In this document: piece by piece, positions 63,118 through 64,000 of the stretch | How positions within the stretch are numbered: position 1 is the first letter of the stretch | Layout of the letters: the number at the start of each line of letters is the position of its first letter | Assembly: GCF_004005995.1 (NCBI RefSeq) | Contig: NZ_CP034767.1 | Coordinates: forward strand, 558,001-622,000 | Length of the DNA: 64,000 nucleotides | DNA from: Devosia sp. 1566 | GTDB taxonomy: Bacteria; Pseudomonadota; Alphaproteobacteria; Rhizobiales; Devosiaceae | Direction: 5' to 3' | Notes under the pieces: generated by a model | Databases searched by the model: none | What the model was told of the DNA's origin: nothing | What the model saw: the letters and a program-made list of their open reading frames with translations, nothing else | Position numbers and translations under genes: made by a program

Positions 63118-64000
63118 GTGCCCCAGGACCGCCCAATGACCCAAAAAGCCAAGCTGATCGCTCCGCGCCTGCCGCGCGGCTTTGAAGACCGCACGTCCGG
63201 CGAGATCGCGGCCGTTGATGCCATGGTGCAAACCATCCGCCAGGTCTATGAGCGCTATGGCTTTGATCCGGTGGAAACGCCGCTGCTTGAATACACCGAA
63301 ACCCTCGGCAAATTCCTGCCCGATACCGACCGGCCCAATGCCGGCGTGTTTTCGCTCCAGGACGATGACGAGCAGTGGCTGAGCCTGCGTTATGACCTGA
63401 CTGCGCCGCTCGCCCGCCACTTCGCCGAGAATTTCGAAACCCTGCCCAAGCCCTATCGCTCCTATCGGCAGGGTTATGTGTTCCGCAACGAAAAGCCAGG
63501 CCCCGGCCGCTTCCGCCAGTTCATGCAGTTCGATGCCGATACCGTTGGGGCCGCCGGCCCCGAGGCGGACGCCGAAATGTGCATGATGATGGCCGATGTC
63601 ATGGATGCACTCGGCCTGCAGAACCAGTATGTGGTGCGCGTCAACAACCGCAAGGTGCTCGATGGCGTGCTGGCGACCGCCGGCGTTGCCACCGAAGAGC
63701 AAAAGCTCATCGTGCTGCGCGCCATCGACAAGCTCGACAAATTTGGCACGCAGGGCGTCAAGCTGCTCCTGGGCGCGGGTCGCAAGGATGAAAGCGGCGA
63801 CTTCACCAAGGGCGCTGGCCTGTCGGCCGAACAGATCGAGCCCATCTTGGGCTATCTCGAAAGCGGCACTCCCGCGCCGGGCGTGGAAAAGGGCAGCAAT
63901 GCCCATGTCATCGCCACCATCAACAATCTTGCCGGCCTGATCGGCGGCTCGGCAACCGGGCTTGAGGGCGTGCAGGAATTGGCATCGATCTTTGGCTTGG
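63118..64000 (+). CDS. hisS: Histidine-tRNA ligase (3' partial)
   Basis: The first 294 residues of histidyl-tRNA synthetase, cut by the window end. Class II motifs: motif 2 in [24 protein letters not shown], and [15 protein letters not shown] upstream. The internal insertion ([11 protein letters not shown]...[10 protein letters not shown]) fits the alphaproteobacterial long form. GTG at 63118, with AAGGA eight bases upstream, is preferred to ATG at 63136. Confidence 0.93.
   Translation, partial: MPQDRPMTQKAKLIAPRLPRGFEDRTSGEIAAVDAMVQTIRQVYERYGFDPVETPLLEYTETLGKFLPDTDRPNAGVFSLQDDDEQWLSLRYDLTAPLARHFAENFETLPKPYRSYRQGYVFRNEKPGPGRFRQFMQFDADTVGAAGPEADAEMCMMMADVMDALGLQNQYVVRVNNRKVLDGVLATAGVATEEQKLIVLRAIDKLDKFGTQGVKLLLGAGRKDESGDFTKGAGLSAEQIEPILGYLESGTPAPGVEKGSNAHVIATINNLAGLIGGSATGLEGVQELASIFGL

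Overview
The window is chromosomal DNA of a GC-rich alphaproteobacterium, most likely order Hyphomicrobiales and plausibly Devosiaceae; the genus is an inference. The main evidence is the block murA / DUF2948 / hisD / UPF0262 / low-molecular-weight phosphatase / infA / maf / yacG / tRNA-Phe at 36-42.5 kb, which is typical of that order, together with succinoglycan-type (exo-like) polysaccharide genes.

Layout. 0-3.8 kb: a 5'-truncated acyltransferase, a sugar-dehydrogenase-like SDR, an OmpA-type lipoprotein and small stress or envelope proteins. 4-22 kb: an exopolysaccharide locus with an ABC exporter, a Wzc/ExoP-like autokinase, ExoF-, ExoK-, ExoQ-, ExoY-, ExoM- and ExoL-like proteins and two ExoO-like glycosyltransferases. 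Nested inside it (8.3-13.35 kb) is a complete lasso-peptide cluster: precursor A, PqqD-like B1, peptidase B2, cyclase C, an HPr-kinase-like kinase and a divergent nucleotidyltransferase. The precursor fits a 22-residue leader and a 24-residue core with a Gly1-Asp9 macrolactam and a C-terminal Ser, the kind of residue that kinases of this family phosphorylate.

23.57-36.03 kb: a 12.4-kb genomic island integrated in the 3' end of tRNA-Thr(GGT). It is bounded by 27-bp direct repeats, and paired GTGTACC arm-type motifs with identical 13-bp spacing lie just inside both ends. It carries a tyrosine integrase, a serine recombinase next to a cluster of GTCCGT repeats, a replication-like module (RepA-like ATPase, RNase HI, a zinc-finger protein) and a probable defence cargo: a REase-NACHT NTPase and an EVE-helical-DUF3883 nuclease downstream of a secreted trypsin-like protease.

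36-42.5 kb: housekeeping genes, including a UPF0262-phosphatase fusion. 42.9-49.2 kb: a membrane protein, a two-component system, a small secreted protein, a flavoprotein disulfide reductase and Ohr. 49.3-52.7 kb: a reactive-sulfur locus (TauE-like exporter, TIGR01244 sulfurtransferase, persulfide dioxygenase-like MBL protein, two YeeE halves) divergent from a BigR/SqrR-type ArsR repressor across a palindromic AT-rich operator. 53-64 kb: redox-membrane and envelope genes, a frameshifted glycosyltransferase relic, a FecR protein with a Gly-Asn repeat tail, an outer-membrane barrel, a TadG-like VWA protein, an L,D-transpeptidase, DNA glycosylase Tag, a DUF1127-like protein and the start of hisS.
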